Shown piece after piece: positions 1-8,027 of a stretch of DNA of 21,642 nucleotides. Source of the stretch: Alteromonas_F sp964429915 (lineage in GTDB: Bacteria > Pseudomonadota > Gammaproteobacteria > Enterobacterales > Alteromonadaceae); contig CAYSDZ010000043.1 of assembly GCA_964429915.1 (NCBI GenBank), positions 1 to 21,642 on the forward strand. The letters are read 5' to 3'. The notes beneath the pieces are model-generated. The model was not told the DNA's origin, ran no database searches, and was given only the letters and a program-made list of their open reading frames with translations. The translations under genes and the position numbers were made by a program. The number at the start of each line of letters is the position of its first letter. Position 1 is the stretch's first letter.

Positions 1-46
1 CGGCGTTTAGTGATTAAGCGGAAGTAGTTTTGCTATTTCAATAAGA

Positions 47-71
47 TGGTGCGTCCACCCTGACTCGAACA
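47..71. repeat. attL: attL: duplicated 3' end of tRNA-Val
   Basis: This 25-bp stretch matches 21588-21612 at 24 of 25 positions. The single difference is c here against t in the tRNA copy, in the acceptor stem. Read on the minus strand it is the end of the T loop, the 3' half of the T stem, the acceptor stem and CCA of the tRNA. The match stops at 71, where the rest of the tRNA gene does not follow, so this is a duplicated attachment core and not a second tRNA gene. Bases 1-46 should be chromosome that originally lay downstream of the tRNA. Confidence 0.9.
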
Positions 72-208
72 AAAGAAATAGGTGATTGATCTAATTTAAA
101 ATTATTTCTAATTTAATATTTAATGTTACTTTCCATGCTACTAAAAGTAATCCGCATATCTCTGTGGCTTTCCAGATTGATAGCTCTAATGATTCAGATG
201 GGACTTTG

Positions 209-481
209 CTACTCGGCCAAAGTTTTGCTAGACCATTTGAGAACGTTTCCTATGATTTTGTAACAAACGTAAATTAAAAATGGAAGTGCAAAGATTAGCG
301 CCCAAGTATCCCAGTAAATCGACTCATTCTTTTTTAAGAATAAAATCAAAAAACCTCCCAAAATCCAGCACGCAACAGTTCCAAAACATTTGTAAAACGG
401 AAGACTGAATTTTGTAGCGACTTTTTTAGTGACAGCCGCTAAAACGAATAGGATTACTAGGATTGAAATTATGCCAAACAT
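209..481 (-). CDS. small multi-spanning membrane protein, function unknown
   Basis: The product is 90 residues with three hydrophobic stretches at about residues 2-18, 30-49 and 58-78, so it is probably an inner-membrane protein. I do not recognise a family. The ATG at 481 is preceded by a GAGG box about 9 nt upstream, which supports this start. It is the last gene before attL and is transcribed towards it, with no convincing partner. No catalytic motif is visible. Short hydrophobic genes at island edges can be superinfection-exclusion or toxin-like proteins, but nothing here supports a specific role. Confidence 0.6.
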   Translation of the reverse strand: MFGIISILVILFVLAAVTKKVATKFSLPFYKCFGTVACWILGGFLILFLKKNESIYWDTWALIFALPFLIYVCYKIIGNVLKWSSKTLAE

Positions 482-1105
482 TGCACAGACCTCTTGTTTG
501 ATAAAATCGAATTATAACAAGTGGAATATAGTTTTTTCCGTGCTTTATTCGACACCCTTATATGAATGGACATACCTAAAACACTAAGAACTAAGGCAAA
601 CTCTTTAGTGTTCAGGGATATATGTCATTTCAGTATTATTTCCGAAACAAGAATGAACTATAGCGACATTTGTGGTTCTGTTGAATATATTTACAGCACT
701 TACGGCTTAAAAGCCTTTGTCAGTGGATTAACAGCCGCACTAAAACTCTAGTTTCAAGAGTTGAGACAGCGTCCTCTTGATGCGCTTTATTCGGTCGTTA
801 GGATCGACGCTATTCTCGGCACGGGAGAATGGTCATTATGTCGGCTGGGCTGGCTTTCATCATATTGAGTGTTGATACGAAAGATGGAAAGGGTCTACTG
901 AGCTAATATCTACCTGATTCAAAAAGTGTCAAATACTGGTTATCAGTGCTCACAAAAATACAAAACCTGGACGTTAAAGAAATTTTTAACGCCAATTTTG
1001 TCAGTTGTTACAGCTCAGCCGCTAGAGCTATCCTTAGTGGCTAGGCAATTAGAATACCAGATTAGTGATCGAACGGCAGACTAAGCCCAGAGCTCTCATA
1101 ACAAT
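482..1105. other. 624-bp stretch without a convincing gene
   Basis: I see no supported gene here. One plus-strand open frame of 61 codons (566-751) has no ribosome binding site and no recognisable motif. A weak inverted repeat, CGTTAAA at 972-978 and TTTAACG at 985-991, could form a small hairpin but lacks a strong T tract. The stretch may be decayed coding sequence, as is common near island ends, but I could not recognise what it came from. Confidence 0.4.
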
Positions 1106-1630
1106 TTAGCTTGCGCTATTATTCTCTAACTGTTGTGAAGGTTCATCTATACCTGCAAATTCATTCCATTTTTCTTTCGCGCTTTCAACGTGCTTTTCTT
1201 GAATGGCATCACCTACATTTCTCGCAGCCAGTGCAAGTGCAGCGACGTCATCAGTAAAACCTACACCGACAATTACGTCTGGTATAATATCAGCTGGCAA
1301 CACAAAGTATGCCAGTGCAGCCCCAAGAATAGCCTTGTGTTTAGTGTCAGTTTCAGAATCAACTAGTGCTAAATAACCCTGCATGACTAACACATAAAGT
1401 TCTTCACCGACTTTCTTTGCAGAATCCTTTAGCTTCTCGCTTAATTCTCGCTTGTCGGGGCTATCTTTATCTTTTGTCCATTCTTTTATTACGTCTACAT
1501 TAATAGCCTTGGCTTTCTTGGACATTGAATCGGCTATTCCACTGTCCTGTAGCTTTTCTTTTGCCTTGCCAGCGAAGCTTTTTCCCGAATGGCTTAAGTT
1601 TGTCGCTTTTTCTTTCAACAATTTCAACAT
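1106..1630 (-). CDS. DUF1232 (YkvA-type) protein
   Basis: The product is 174 residues. The N-terminal 75 residues are lysine-rich and helical. A DUF1232 domain lies at about residues 97-136, with the typical A-x-x-Y-F-V-L-P-x-D-x-I-P-D core followed by G-F-T-D-D. DUF1232 is a short, mildly hydrophobic domain of unknown biochemical function found in many bacteria. The start is supported by AAGGAG about 7 nt upstream of the ATG. It is a single-gene unit: a strong terminator at 1757-1791 separates it from the genes to its right. The family call is firm; no function can be given. Confidence 0.85.
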   Translation of the reverse strand: MLKLLKEKATNLSHSGKSFAGKAKEKLQDSGIADSMSKKAKAINVDVIKEWTKDKDSPDKRELSEKLKDSAKKVGEELYVLVMQGYLALVDSETDTKHKAILGAALAYFVLPADIIPDVIVGVGFTDDVAALALAARNVGDAIQEKHVESAKEKWNEFAGIDEPSQQLENNSAS

Positions 1631-1756
1631 GGTATTCTCCTTGGTAAGAGTTTGAGTTTAGCGCCTCAAATGAAATGTTCAGTTTTCAGCTCTATCCTAA
1701 GGTATATTTTTCAATATCAAATTTTTGAGAAGTTGGCTGCCTAAGCAAAAAAAGAA

Positions 1757-1791
1757 GATGCTCTTTTTGCTTAAAAAGCAAAAAGAGCATC
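1757..1791 (-). terminator. strong intrinsic terminator of the AlpA-DUF3987 operon
   Basis: A perfect inverted repeat has 16-bp arms (GATGCTCTTTTTGCTT and its complement) around a 3-nt loop. Read on the minus strand, the hairpin is followed by TTCTTTTTTTGC, a good U tract. It lies 20 bp past the stop codon of the DUF3987 gene (1811) in that gene's direction, so it should end that transcript and insulate the DUF1232 gene. Confidence 0.85.
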
Positions 1792-1810
1792 GAGTTTAGC
1801 GGATACGGAC

Positions 1811-3346
1811 TTATACTGGATACCATTCCCCGGATAAACAAGGAGGGTAAAACTCGTCTCTAGGGTAAAGATCTATCCACACGATTGTCCTTCTGCCCTG
1901 AATTTTCTGATGCCACTCGGAAACAACACACTCAGCTTTAAGCTGATAAAGAGCCGAGGAGAATCTAGAGGCTACTCTGAGCCCTTTTATACCCATTGCG
2001 CATCGCAAATCCGCAGCTTTTACGAACCTTTGATTAATATTTCGATAGCGACTTAGATGGTTGTTTATATAAATAGCATCTCGGATTTCCTCTGGAGGAC
2101 GCACGAATTGTGAGCTGTAATAGTCTGCACTGTGTAAACATATTTCTTTAGCAAAATACAAGGTTTGCGCAGAGACCCCACCTTTATACCCTTCGAACAA
2201 ATGAAAACAAGCTGCTACCCTTGAAATTATGTCCATCATTTTTGACGCATGATCACGCATACCTTCAAATTCACCACCGGGTTGCTGTTTAGACTCAATA
2301 TCGTTGTGAATTTCAAACCACAATCGTTTTGCTTCAGACGTAAACCCAATTTCTATTGCTTCCTCTTCACCACACATAACTCTGTAGGATTGAAGCAACA
2401 ACTCTCTTCCTCGCCTTTTAAAAACATTCAAAAAGTGTGACGATTGTTCGGCTCCATCGTCGAAACGCTGACCAGCTAATGATTCAGGCCTACAGATTAA
2501 AAACCTTGCAAACAAGCCAAGTACTCTTAAATCACCGCCTTTTTTATCCATAAATTTATCGAACAATTCAGGTTGAAGCATAAGCAAAAACGATAGTATT
2601 GCTGGTATTTCAAAAGTACCATCTCCAGCCCGAGCGATATCGATGACCTCGCCGTCATTTGCTGAGTTGAAATTGCATAAGTCTTGCTGTAGCCATTTCT
2701 CCAGTGCCGCACTAGCTTCAGACGAGACAACAGCCGCGCTGCGAACACACTCTCTCATGGATTTCCACAGTCCGGGACCTGTAATATCCTCGTAAAGAAA
2801 TTTCGGTTTAAGTGGCTTTTTGGGCTCTTTTCTTAGATGAGCTCTTAGCTCACACTCGGCTTCAGAAATACTCCCTCCCTTTTTTATAGCAGCTCTAACT
2901 TTGTATTTAAGCGCTTTGAGTACTTCTTCCCATAATTCGTACTCATGCTCATAATTTTTAACCCTCACTTGGTACTCTAAGAGAAGATCTTGTTGTAACT
3001 CCTTGACCATTGTCCAAATCACTTTAACCAAGGGGCTCTTTCGAGCCCCAGAAGTAAGGAGAATTAACACCATTATTGACATCGGAGATAAACCGCCTCT
3101 AGGTTTTTTTACCCGCGCCATCCCCTGGCAACAATAAGCAACAAACACTAATGCAACCAGCAACGTCGCATCATAATTGGTACTTAGGTTTTTACTTACC
3201 TCAACTGTCGCATTGTAGAAAGTTTTAAATGGCAAATTATGGATATCACGATAAGGCAAATTTTGCCCTGTCGTTAAATGACGGCGAAGAGGATTTAATT
3301 GTTGAGGTAATACAGGTGGTTTGAAATCGTCTCCATAGTTAACCAT
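1811..3346 (-). CDS. DUF3987 (YfjI-like) island protein, probable ATPase-related
   Basis: The product is 511 residues and matches the DUF3987 family, found in prophages and genomic islands (for example YfjI of E. coli prophage CP4-57). A degenerate P-loop-like segment lies at residues 98-106, L-T-S-G-A-R-K-S-P, where the family has G-x-R-K-S-P. Further family landmarks are V-x-S-S-E-A-S around 207-213, an N-D-G-E segment near 230 with D-I-A-R-A-G-D-G after it, and a helical C-terminal region near 365-385 (H-A-S-K-M-x-D-I-I-S-R-V-A-A). Members are thought to be replication-type helicase or primase-associated proteins, but this is not well established. The ATG overlaps the end of the AlpA-like gene by 8 nt and has GGGAGG about 5 nt upstream, so the two are translationally coupled. 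The terminator at 1757-1791 ends the unit. Confidence 0.8.
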   Translation of the reverse strand: MVNYGDDFKPPVLPQQLNPLRRHLTTGQNLPYRDIHNLPFKTFYNATVEVSKNLSTNYDATLLVALVFVAYCCQGMARVKKPRGGLSPMSIMVLILLTSGARKSPLVKVIWTMVKELQQDLLLEYQVRVKNYEHEYELWEEVLKALKYKVRAAIKKGGSISEAECELRAHLRKEPKKPLKPKFLYEDITGPGLWKSMRECVRSAAVVSSEASAALEKWLQQDLCNFNSANDGEVIDIARAGDGTFEIPAILSFLLMLQPELFDKFMDKKGGDLRVLGLFARFLICRPESLAGQRFDDGAEQSSHFLNVFKRRGRELLLQSYRVMCGEEEAIEIGFTSEAKRLWFEIHNDIESKQQPGGEFEGMRDHASKMMDIISRVAACFHLFEGYKGGVSAQTLYFAKEICLHSADYYSSQFVRPPEEIRDAIYINNHLSRYRNINQRFVKAADLRCAMGIKGLRVASRFSSALYQLKAECVVSEWHQKIQGRRTIVWIDLYPRDEFYPPCLSGEWYPV

Positions 3347-3761
3347 TGTCGCCTCCCAAGCCCGCTACGTTGACTTTTTTGCATTCCAACCAGGCATCTA
3401 ATTCACGTTTTAGATGTCCTTTACATTGCTGACTTAAAACCACCAACCTCGGAAAATGTTCGTCAAAATACTTTGAATTGCAATTACGATAGTTGTGATA
3501 CGTACTACTACTGACACCAATGTATCCCGGCGTGTCTTTTACTCTTATGAGCTCTTGTAAAGAAGTATCGTTATTTTTTTCTCTTCTGGCGCCTTCATGA
3601 GTTGATGCCATTAACTCGCTTTTTCCCTTAACGAGACAAGCTCCTGCTCGTTGCGGAGGAATAAGCCCAGTTTTGGCTAAACGCTTTCGTCGCACCTCAA
3701 CTATAACGGTTCGCGGTTTCGACGCTGCTGATCCAGAAAAAGTTTGACCGATAATTTCCAT
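3339..3761 (-). CDS. AlpA-like DNA-binding regulator
   Basis: The product is 140 residues. The C-terminal half, about residues 68-127, resembles the AlpA/MerR-type winged helix: L-I-R-V-K-D, then G-V-S-S-S-T-Y-H-N-Y in the place of the recognition helix, then F-P-R-L-V-V-L and a closing L-D-A-W-L. The N-terminal 65 residues are basic and unlike standard AlpA, which is about 70 residues long, so this is an extended member. AlpA proteins activate excision or replication genes in P4-like islands and prophages. It is the first gene of a two-gene operon with DUF3987. GAGG lies about 8 nt before the ATG. A decayed IS inserted about 140 bp upstream could have affected its promoter. The domain call is by eye. 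Confidence 0.65.
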   Translation of the reverse strand: MEIIGQTFSGSAASKPRTVIVEVRRKRLAKTGLIPPQRAGACLVKGKSELMASTHEGARREKNNDTSLQELIRVKDTPGYIGVSSSTYHNYRNCNSKYFDEHFPRLVVLSQQCKGHLKRELDAWLECKKVNVAGLGGDNG

Positions 3762-3895
3762 CTTAAATACCTCAAATTATAAAAATGATAACAAGCCCGA
3801 CATAACGCTATGCCAGGTCGAGAGGTACAATAGAAAGCAATGGGGTCTTAGACGAGACGGTGCAGTAAAATAAAATTATTTGGACACTTCATTTT

Positions 3896-5025
3896 TTAAT
3901 GCACCCTATTGACCAGGGCAACCGCACGTATGACTAATTTTTGAACATTGTCGTTAAACCTGCCTTTAGTCGGTGCGGCTCTGAGCATATTCAGTGAAAT
4001 CTGTCGCAGTGTCGCCAGGTTTTCTGCACCATAGTTATGATAAACCTGACAATCATCCTCCCGCAGGCTGACATCCAACACCCAGTGCAGGTTATTCTCA
4101 ATCGCCCAGTGGTTTGGCACTGCATGGGCAAGTTGCTGCTCCGTTAGCTCAGCAGAACTGACATGGTAACGATACGTCAGCTCTGGCGCTTTATTTTTTA
4201 CCTGCCGATAGCTCATGCTCATTCCCAGCGTTTTCAGCCCAGGCCAGTCATGAAACATTTTGGCAATCTCATCAGCGGGTTGTGAGCAGTAGGCGCGGGC
4301 TTCCACCCGGCCCCGGTTTTCTTAATCTTAAATTCCCCCAGCGGTGCTTCCCGTATCTCGGCAAAGGCGTCCTTGACCGCCTGGTGCAGTGAACTCTGAT
4401 TACCTTTTAGAGTGAACAGGTAATTTCCTTCACCTTGAAGAATGACGTTGGCAATCTCTTTCTGGCAGCCCATCGCATCAATAGAGACCAGTGAGCCTCC
4501 AATATCCAGCAGTCTGATGAGTTCCGGAATGGCGTTGATTTCGTTAGACTTTTCATCCTTTTTTACCTGACCCAACACCACTTTATTGGCACAAGCAAAG
4601 GCATTGACCATATGGATAGTGGCTTGTCTGTCGTCGCGTGTATGGGAGCCGCGCAGTGTTTAACTGTCGATGGCTATGACTTCTCCCTGGCCCAGCTCAT
4701 ACACTGACTGCATCCAGCTAACAAAGCACTCGCTGAACTGCTCAGGGTCAATGCGCGAGACGATGCGGGCACTTGTGTCACCAACCGGTATCCCATCAAC
4801 CAGCAAGCCATGTTTCTTAAACCATTCCTGATGGCCTTGGGCATAAAAATGAATGTTGGCCCAGCCTTCAGCTCCGGCTATCACACCGCACAGGGTAATA
4901 AACAACACATCATGCAAGGGATACGTGACTTTAGCGGGTTGACGGGCATCGGTAATGGGGCTGAAATGCTGAGTGAAGGCTTCTAAATACAAGCTGGACT
5001 CTCCAAAAAGAGAGTATAAGATCAC
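3896..5025 (-). pseudogene. ISAs1-family transposase, inactivated
   Basis: This is a DDE transposase of the ISAs1 (H-repeat-like) group, read from a GTG at 5025. Conserved segments follow one another: D-A-R-Q-P-A-K-V-x-Y-P-L near the start, A-x-G-W-x-N-I, the I-A-I-D-S segment before the first catalytic region, L-F-T-L-K-G-N-Q, then N-H-W-A-I-E-N-N-L-H-W-V-L-D-V with R-E-D-D and A-E-N-L-A-T-L-R. The frame is broken twice. A TAA follows I-D-S at about 4660, where the family has Lys (I-D-G-K-T-L-R), so one AAA-to-TAA change explains it. A frameshift lies near 4306, just before the V-E-A-R-A-Y segment. The last codons run through the terminal repeat and the target duplication, so the stop at 3896 is in host DNA. 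The product cannot be functional. Confidence 0.85.
3904..3913. repeat. left target-site duplication of the IS
   Basis: CCCTATTGAC here is repeated in the same orientation at 5087-5096. The two copies lie immediately outside the CAGGG ends of the insertion sequence. Ten-bp duplications fit the ISAs1 family range. Confidence 0.8.
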
Positions 5026-5086
5026 AGCCAGATAAGATCGTCAAATGCTACGTAAGTTGGTTAAAAACGTTCGCGATCTTACCCTG
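3914..5086 (-). mobile_element. ISAs1-family insertion sequence, decayed
   Basis: The element is 1173 bp, bounded by CAGGG on both ends in inverted orientation. The left end reads CAGGGCAACCGC and the right end, on the minus strand, CAGGGTAAGATCGC. The longer inverted repeats are imperfect. It is flanked by 10-bp direct repeats, so both ends are intact although the transposase is dead. It landed 20 bp past the stop codon of the 452-residue gene and about 140 bp upstream of the AlpA-like gene, between two genes and breaking neither. Confidence 0.85.
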
Positions 5087-5096
5087 CCCTATTGAC
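5087..5096. repeat. right target-site duplication of the IS
   Basis: This is the second copy of CCCTATTGAC, identical to 3904-3913. Perfect identity suggests the insertion is not very old, or that these 10 bases have simply escaped change. Confidence 0.8.
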
Positions 5097-5115
5097 ACAG
5101 CAATTAGCTGGTGGT

Positions 5116-6474
5116 CTAGATTTTTCTGTTTTTGGAGTACCCCCAATTAGGTTTTATCATTGTTGCGGCATACTTCGCTTCATCATCTGTAAAATTGATT
5201 TTTGGTAAGTGCTTTAGTTCAGGACAAAAGTGTAAAAACTGGTTAAGGATTGATCGTTGGTCTTCGCTCATTTCATCTTGTAACCGCATCTGATTTAACG
5301 CTAAGACCAATGCCTTTATATTTTTGTTAAGTGGATGTGATTTGTGATCGCTAGAGGCTATATTTCCCCAAAAGAACAATGCGATCTGATGAAGGAACCA
5401 GAGTTTAACTGGGTACAGCTTATGTAGAGATCGTTTGAAGCGTCCATCACTTCGTTTCTCAAAAGAGGGCTGGATTAATTTTGCTGCGATTTTTGCACAC
5501 TTTTCTCCCGGTGTTTTTCCATCTGCAGAAATTCCTTCGATTTCTGCCATCTTCAATATCTCTTCCCGTTTTGTACCCTCATCAAGCCTACTGCCTTTTT
5601 TTAGTGCGCTGTTGACAAACTGTCTGAGTATTTCGGTAGCAGCAATCCCATCAAAGAATCGTATTCGACTCCTTATTTTTTTATCAACATCACTGTAGTT
5701 CCATCTTAAAAAGTGGTCTGCTTTGATATCTTCAGGCTCAAGTGTTCTTAATAGGAGATAATCTTTAAATGCGTAATTAGTCCAATATTTGTTATAGACA
5801 TCTCTAAGTGAAGCAAGGTAATGGAAGTGCTCATCGTTTATTTCAGGAAATGCTTCAAGCTTTACTCGCAATGCTTTGGGGAACTCCTCATATATACCTA
5901 GCGCATGTCTTAAATCCTTTATGCTGGCAATTGAGTCCGCTTTGGTTTTACCTTCTGTTGTAACGCTATCGTCGTCACCTTGTTTTACCTCACCCTCGTC
6001 AGATGGCACTGCGCCAACATACAGGCTAAGGAACGAAATGGCTAGGTGGCCAATTTCTTGCTCGTTGAATGTGTTGGTTGTTTTGCACTCATTGAATAAG
6101 TAAATGCGAGGACTGTCTACAAGTAATTCAACCTCTGATTCACTCGTTTCATCAGTTGGTGTTTTTACGTCATATGCCCCAATGAAGTAGCTCAACTCGA
6201 TGGAACCATCAGTTCGAATGTTCGATTGATCTATTTGCAAAAAATCAGGACTAATAATCTCGCCTGTTTCAGGATACAGTGACTTATCCTTCTGCTTACG
6301 TTCGCTCGACTCTCTCGAAAATTTGTAAATCGGTAGTTTCGGACTGCGAATACAAAACACCAGTTTATAATCGGGATTTGGGAAATTTAAAAGCTCGTTC
6401 ATGTGGGCTTCAATATCGTTAAGATATCCGTATTCCCCTACTGCAAGCAGTTCAGTCAATTTAAAGATTTTCAA
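5116..6474 (-). CDS. unrecognised 452-residue island protein
   Basis: I do not recognise this protein. It appears soluble, with no signal peptide and no clear membrane helix. About 150 N-terminal residues are rich in predicted strands. An acidic, low-complexity linker follows at about residues 155-190 (S-D-E-G-E-V, G-D-D-D-S-V), then a largely helical C-terminal part to residue 452. The start is a TTG at 6474 with AGGG about 10 nt upstream; the first internal ATG would remove 24 residues. It is divergent from the HUH protein gene at 6631 across a 156-bp AT-rich gap and may be its partner in an island replication or mobilisation module, by position only. The stop codon is intact just before the IS. 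Confidence 0.7.
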   Translation of the reverse strand: MKIFKLTELLAVGEYGYLNDIEAHMNELLNFPNPDYKLVFCIRSPKLPIYKFSRESSERKQKDKSLYPETGEIISPDFLQIDQSNIRTDGSIELSYFIGAYDVKTPTDETSESEVELLVDSPRIYLFNECKTTNTFNEQEIGHLAISFLSLYVGAVPSDEGEVKQGDDDSVTTEGKTKADSIASIKDLRHALGIYEEFPKALRVKLEAFPEINDEHFHYLASLRDVYNKYWTNYAFKDYLLLRTLEPEDIKADHFLRWNYSDVDKKIRSRIRFFDGIAATEILRQFVNSALKKGSRLDEGTKREEILKMAEIEGISADGKTPGEKCAKIAAKLIQPSFEKRSDGRFKRSLHKLYPVKLWFLHQIALFFWGNIASSDHKSHPLNKNIKALVLALNQMRLQDEMSEDQRSILNQFLHFCPELKHLPKINFTDDEAKYAATMIKPNWGYSKNRKI

Positions 6475-6630
6475 CTTACATTTTCCCTATCCAATTGAAA
6501 TTCCGTCATAATATAAGAGTGAGTTTTTAATCCAGCGAGTAGCTGAAAGCCTTATCTGGCCTGACATACAGAAGCCAAAATCTTCCTCAAAGCCCTAGGT
6601 TATTAATAATATAAGATCCCCTTATTACCT

Positions 6631-7338
6631 ATGTTATGCATTAAGCAACCAGGTATTAGAGAGATGCAACATATAACATATCAAACACGATATCTAACCC
6701 TTCCAATACTACCTAACGAAGGAGGAATGTACACAGCTTACTTAGATAGCAATTGGGCACTGCTTGAATATGCACTACGGTGTTATTCAAAGGTATTTGC
6801 TTTCAGGTTAGACCTAAGGCTACCCGATGGATACAACTACTTAGATACTAATCTCATTACACGGTTCTTTTCATCATTCAAAGCAATGCTCAAAGCAGAC
6901 TATCATGCAAAAAAAAGAAATAGTGAAGGATACGTACATCGAACAGATGTACTTGATGTATGGGCTAGAGAAGTCGGTAATAGCGGTAAGCCCCATTACC
7001 ATGTTTGTATATTGCTCAATGGCAATGCACATTGGAGGTTAGGAGAGTTTAAAGACGACAGAAGTAGTATTGCCAATAGAGTGAATGCCGCCTGGTCAAG
7101 TGCACTAAACACCCACTCTAACGATAGTGCATTTTGGCATACAGGTGGTTTGGTTAGCTTTCCAGACAACTGCAGTTACATGCTCGATAGAAGCAAACCG
7201 GACTTAAACTACCATGTAGCAGAGCTTAATAAACGTATCAGTTACCTTGCAAAAGTAGCCACCAAACCACGTGGTGATGGCATTCGCTGCTATGGGACCA
7301 GCCGTATACCGAAACCACTATTCGTTGGTGGCGTTTAA
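6631..7338 (+). CDS. inovirus Gp2 / YagK-YfjJ family HUH replication protein
   Basis: The product is 235 residues and looks like the inovirus Gp2 (YagK/YfjJ C-terminal) family, related to rolling-circle replication initiators. The three HUH-endonuclease motifs can be seen: F-x-L-D-L-R at residues 58-63, H-Y-H at 122-124 as the metal-binding HUH, and Y-L-A-K at 205-208 as the catalytic Tyr with Lys. Such proteins nick and join single-stranded DNA to start replication of filamentous phages and related islands. Start choice is uncertain: the ATG at 6631 has no clear ribosome binding site, and ATG at 6664, after an AGAG-rich stretch, would remove 11 residues. It is one of very few plus-strand genes and converges on the recombinase gene with a 1-nt gap. 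No inovirus coat or assembly genes are recognisable nearby. Confidence 0.75.
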   Translation: MLCIKQPGIREMQHITYQTRYLTLPILPNEGGMYTAYLDSNWALLEYALRCYSKVFAFRLDLRLPDGYNYLDTNLITRFFSSFKAMLKADYHAKKRNSEGYVHRTDVLDVWAREVGNSGKPHYHVCILLNGNAHWRLGEFKDDRSSIANRVNAAWSSALNTHSNDSAFWHTGGLVSFPDNCSYMLDRSKPDLNYHVAELNKRISYLAKVATKPRGDGIRCYGTSRIPKPLFVGGV

Positions 7339-7339
7339 T

Positions 7340-7900
7340 CTACAAAACGAGCTCCCTAAAATCTGTATCAACGTCTTGCTGTGTCATGCCGATATAACGA
7401 AGCGTGTGGGCCTCTGAGGAATGGCGCAGCATCTTCATTACCCTGGCAAGGTCGTTGGTGGCATTATACAAATGAAAGCCTCGTGTCTTGCGCATGCTGT
7501 GTGTGCCAAGCGACAGTCCTAACTCGTCGCCAACTTCCTTGAAGGCTTTGCTGACGGCTCTCCTGGTAAGTGGACGCGGGGTTCTATTAAGCGAATAGCG
7601 ACTGCGGTGTGACTGAAAGACGTACAAGTGGTAAGGATTATCGTGACGGACCCAGTTGATGATGTCCATCGCTTTGGGGTTAAGTAAGATGGTCGCGTGC
7701 TTACCGGTTTTACTCTCCCTTACCGTTAACCGATTGCCGCTGATTTGTGAAAACTGGATAGAGAGCAAGTCTGAGATGCGAAGTGCCAGGTTGAGGCCTA
7801 AGTCCCAGACATCGGCCATCTGCTGGCCATAGCGCTTTTTAAGCAAGAGACTCACCAGCTTGATGGTCTCTATTTCTTTGATTGCCAAGACTTCAGACAT
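7340..7900 (-). CDS. small tyrosine recombinase, catalytic domain only
   Basis: The product is 186 residues if the ATG at 7900 is used; this start has AGAGGA about 6 nt upstream. The frame is open to 7987, but that longer form has no such support. All tyrosine-recombinase active-site residues are present: Arg41 (A-L-R-I-S-D-L), a Lys in the S-K-T-G-K hairpin (64-67), His134 and Arg137 (H-S-M-R-K-T), His160 (L-R-H-S) and Tyr169 (T-L-R-Y-I-G). The N-terminal arm- and core-binding domains of a normal integrase are missing, as in the FimB/FimE invertases of about 200 residues. It could therefore flip or resolve local sites, not integrate the whole island. It lies 127 bp downstream of the RadC-like gene on the same strand and may be cotranscribed. 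Confidence 0.8.
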   Translation of the reverse strand: MSEVLAIKEIETIKLVSLLLKKRYGQQMADVWDLGLNLALRISDLLSIQFSQISGNRLTVRESKTGKHATILLNPKAMDIINWVRHDNPYHLYVFQSHRSRYSLNRTPRPLTRRAVSKAFKEVGDELGLSLGTHSMRKTRGFHLYNATNDLARVMKMLRHSSEAHTLRYIGMTQQDVDTDFRELVL

Positions 7901-8027
7901 GTATGTTCCTCTTTTTGTGAAATATGGACATTTTGGGAAGTTAGCGGGCAGTGACTGCCCTACCCCCTTAATTTTAAAGGCCCGCAATGTTCCCGTTTGA
8001 GCAATTTGGGAACATTACAGATATTGA

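Noticed and set aside
47..71. Second tRNA gene at the left edge
   Set aside because: Only the T-loop end, 3' T-stem strand, acceptor and CCA part is present; the anticodon arm does not follow. It is the attachment-site copy.
566..751. 61-codon plus-strand open frame
   Set aside because: No ribosome binding site, no recognisable motif, and on the opposite strand to its surroundings. It may be chance in a decayed stretch.
3776..3781. TATAAT as the -10 box of the AlpA-like gene
   Set aside because: It is so close to the ribosome binding site that the transcript would start at or inside it, and no good -35 is at the right distance.
6631..7338. Complete inovirus prophage around the Gp2-like gene
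   Set aside because: No zonula-occludens-toxin-like ATPase, coat protein or minor-coat genes are visible. Only the HUH gene and tiny proteins of unknown type are present.
7901..7987. Longer N-terminus of the small recombinase
   Set aside because: The extra 29 residues have no family likeness, and the ATG at 7900 has a proper ribosome binding site.
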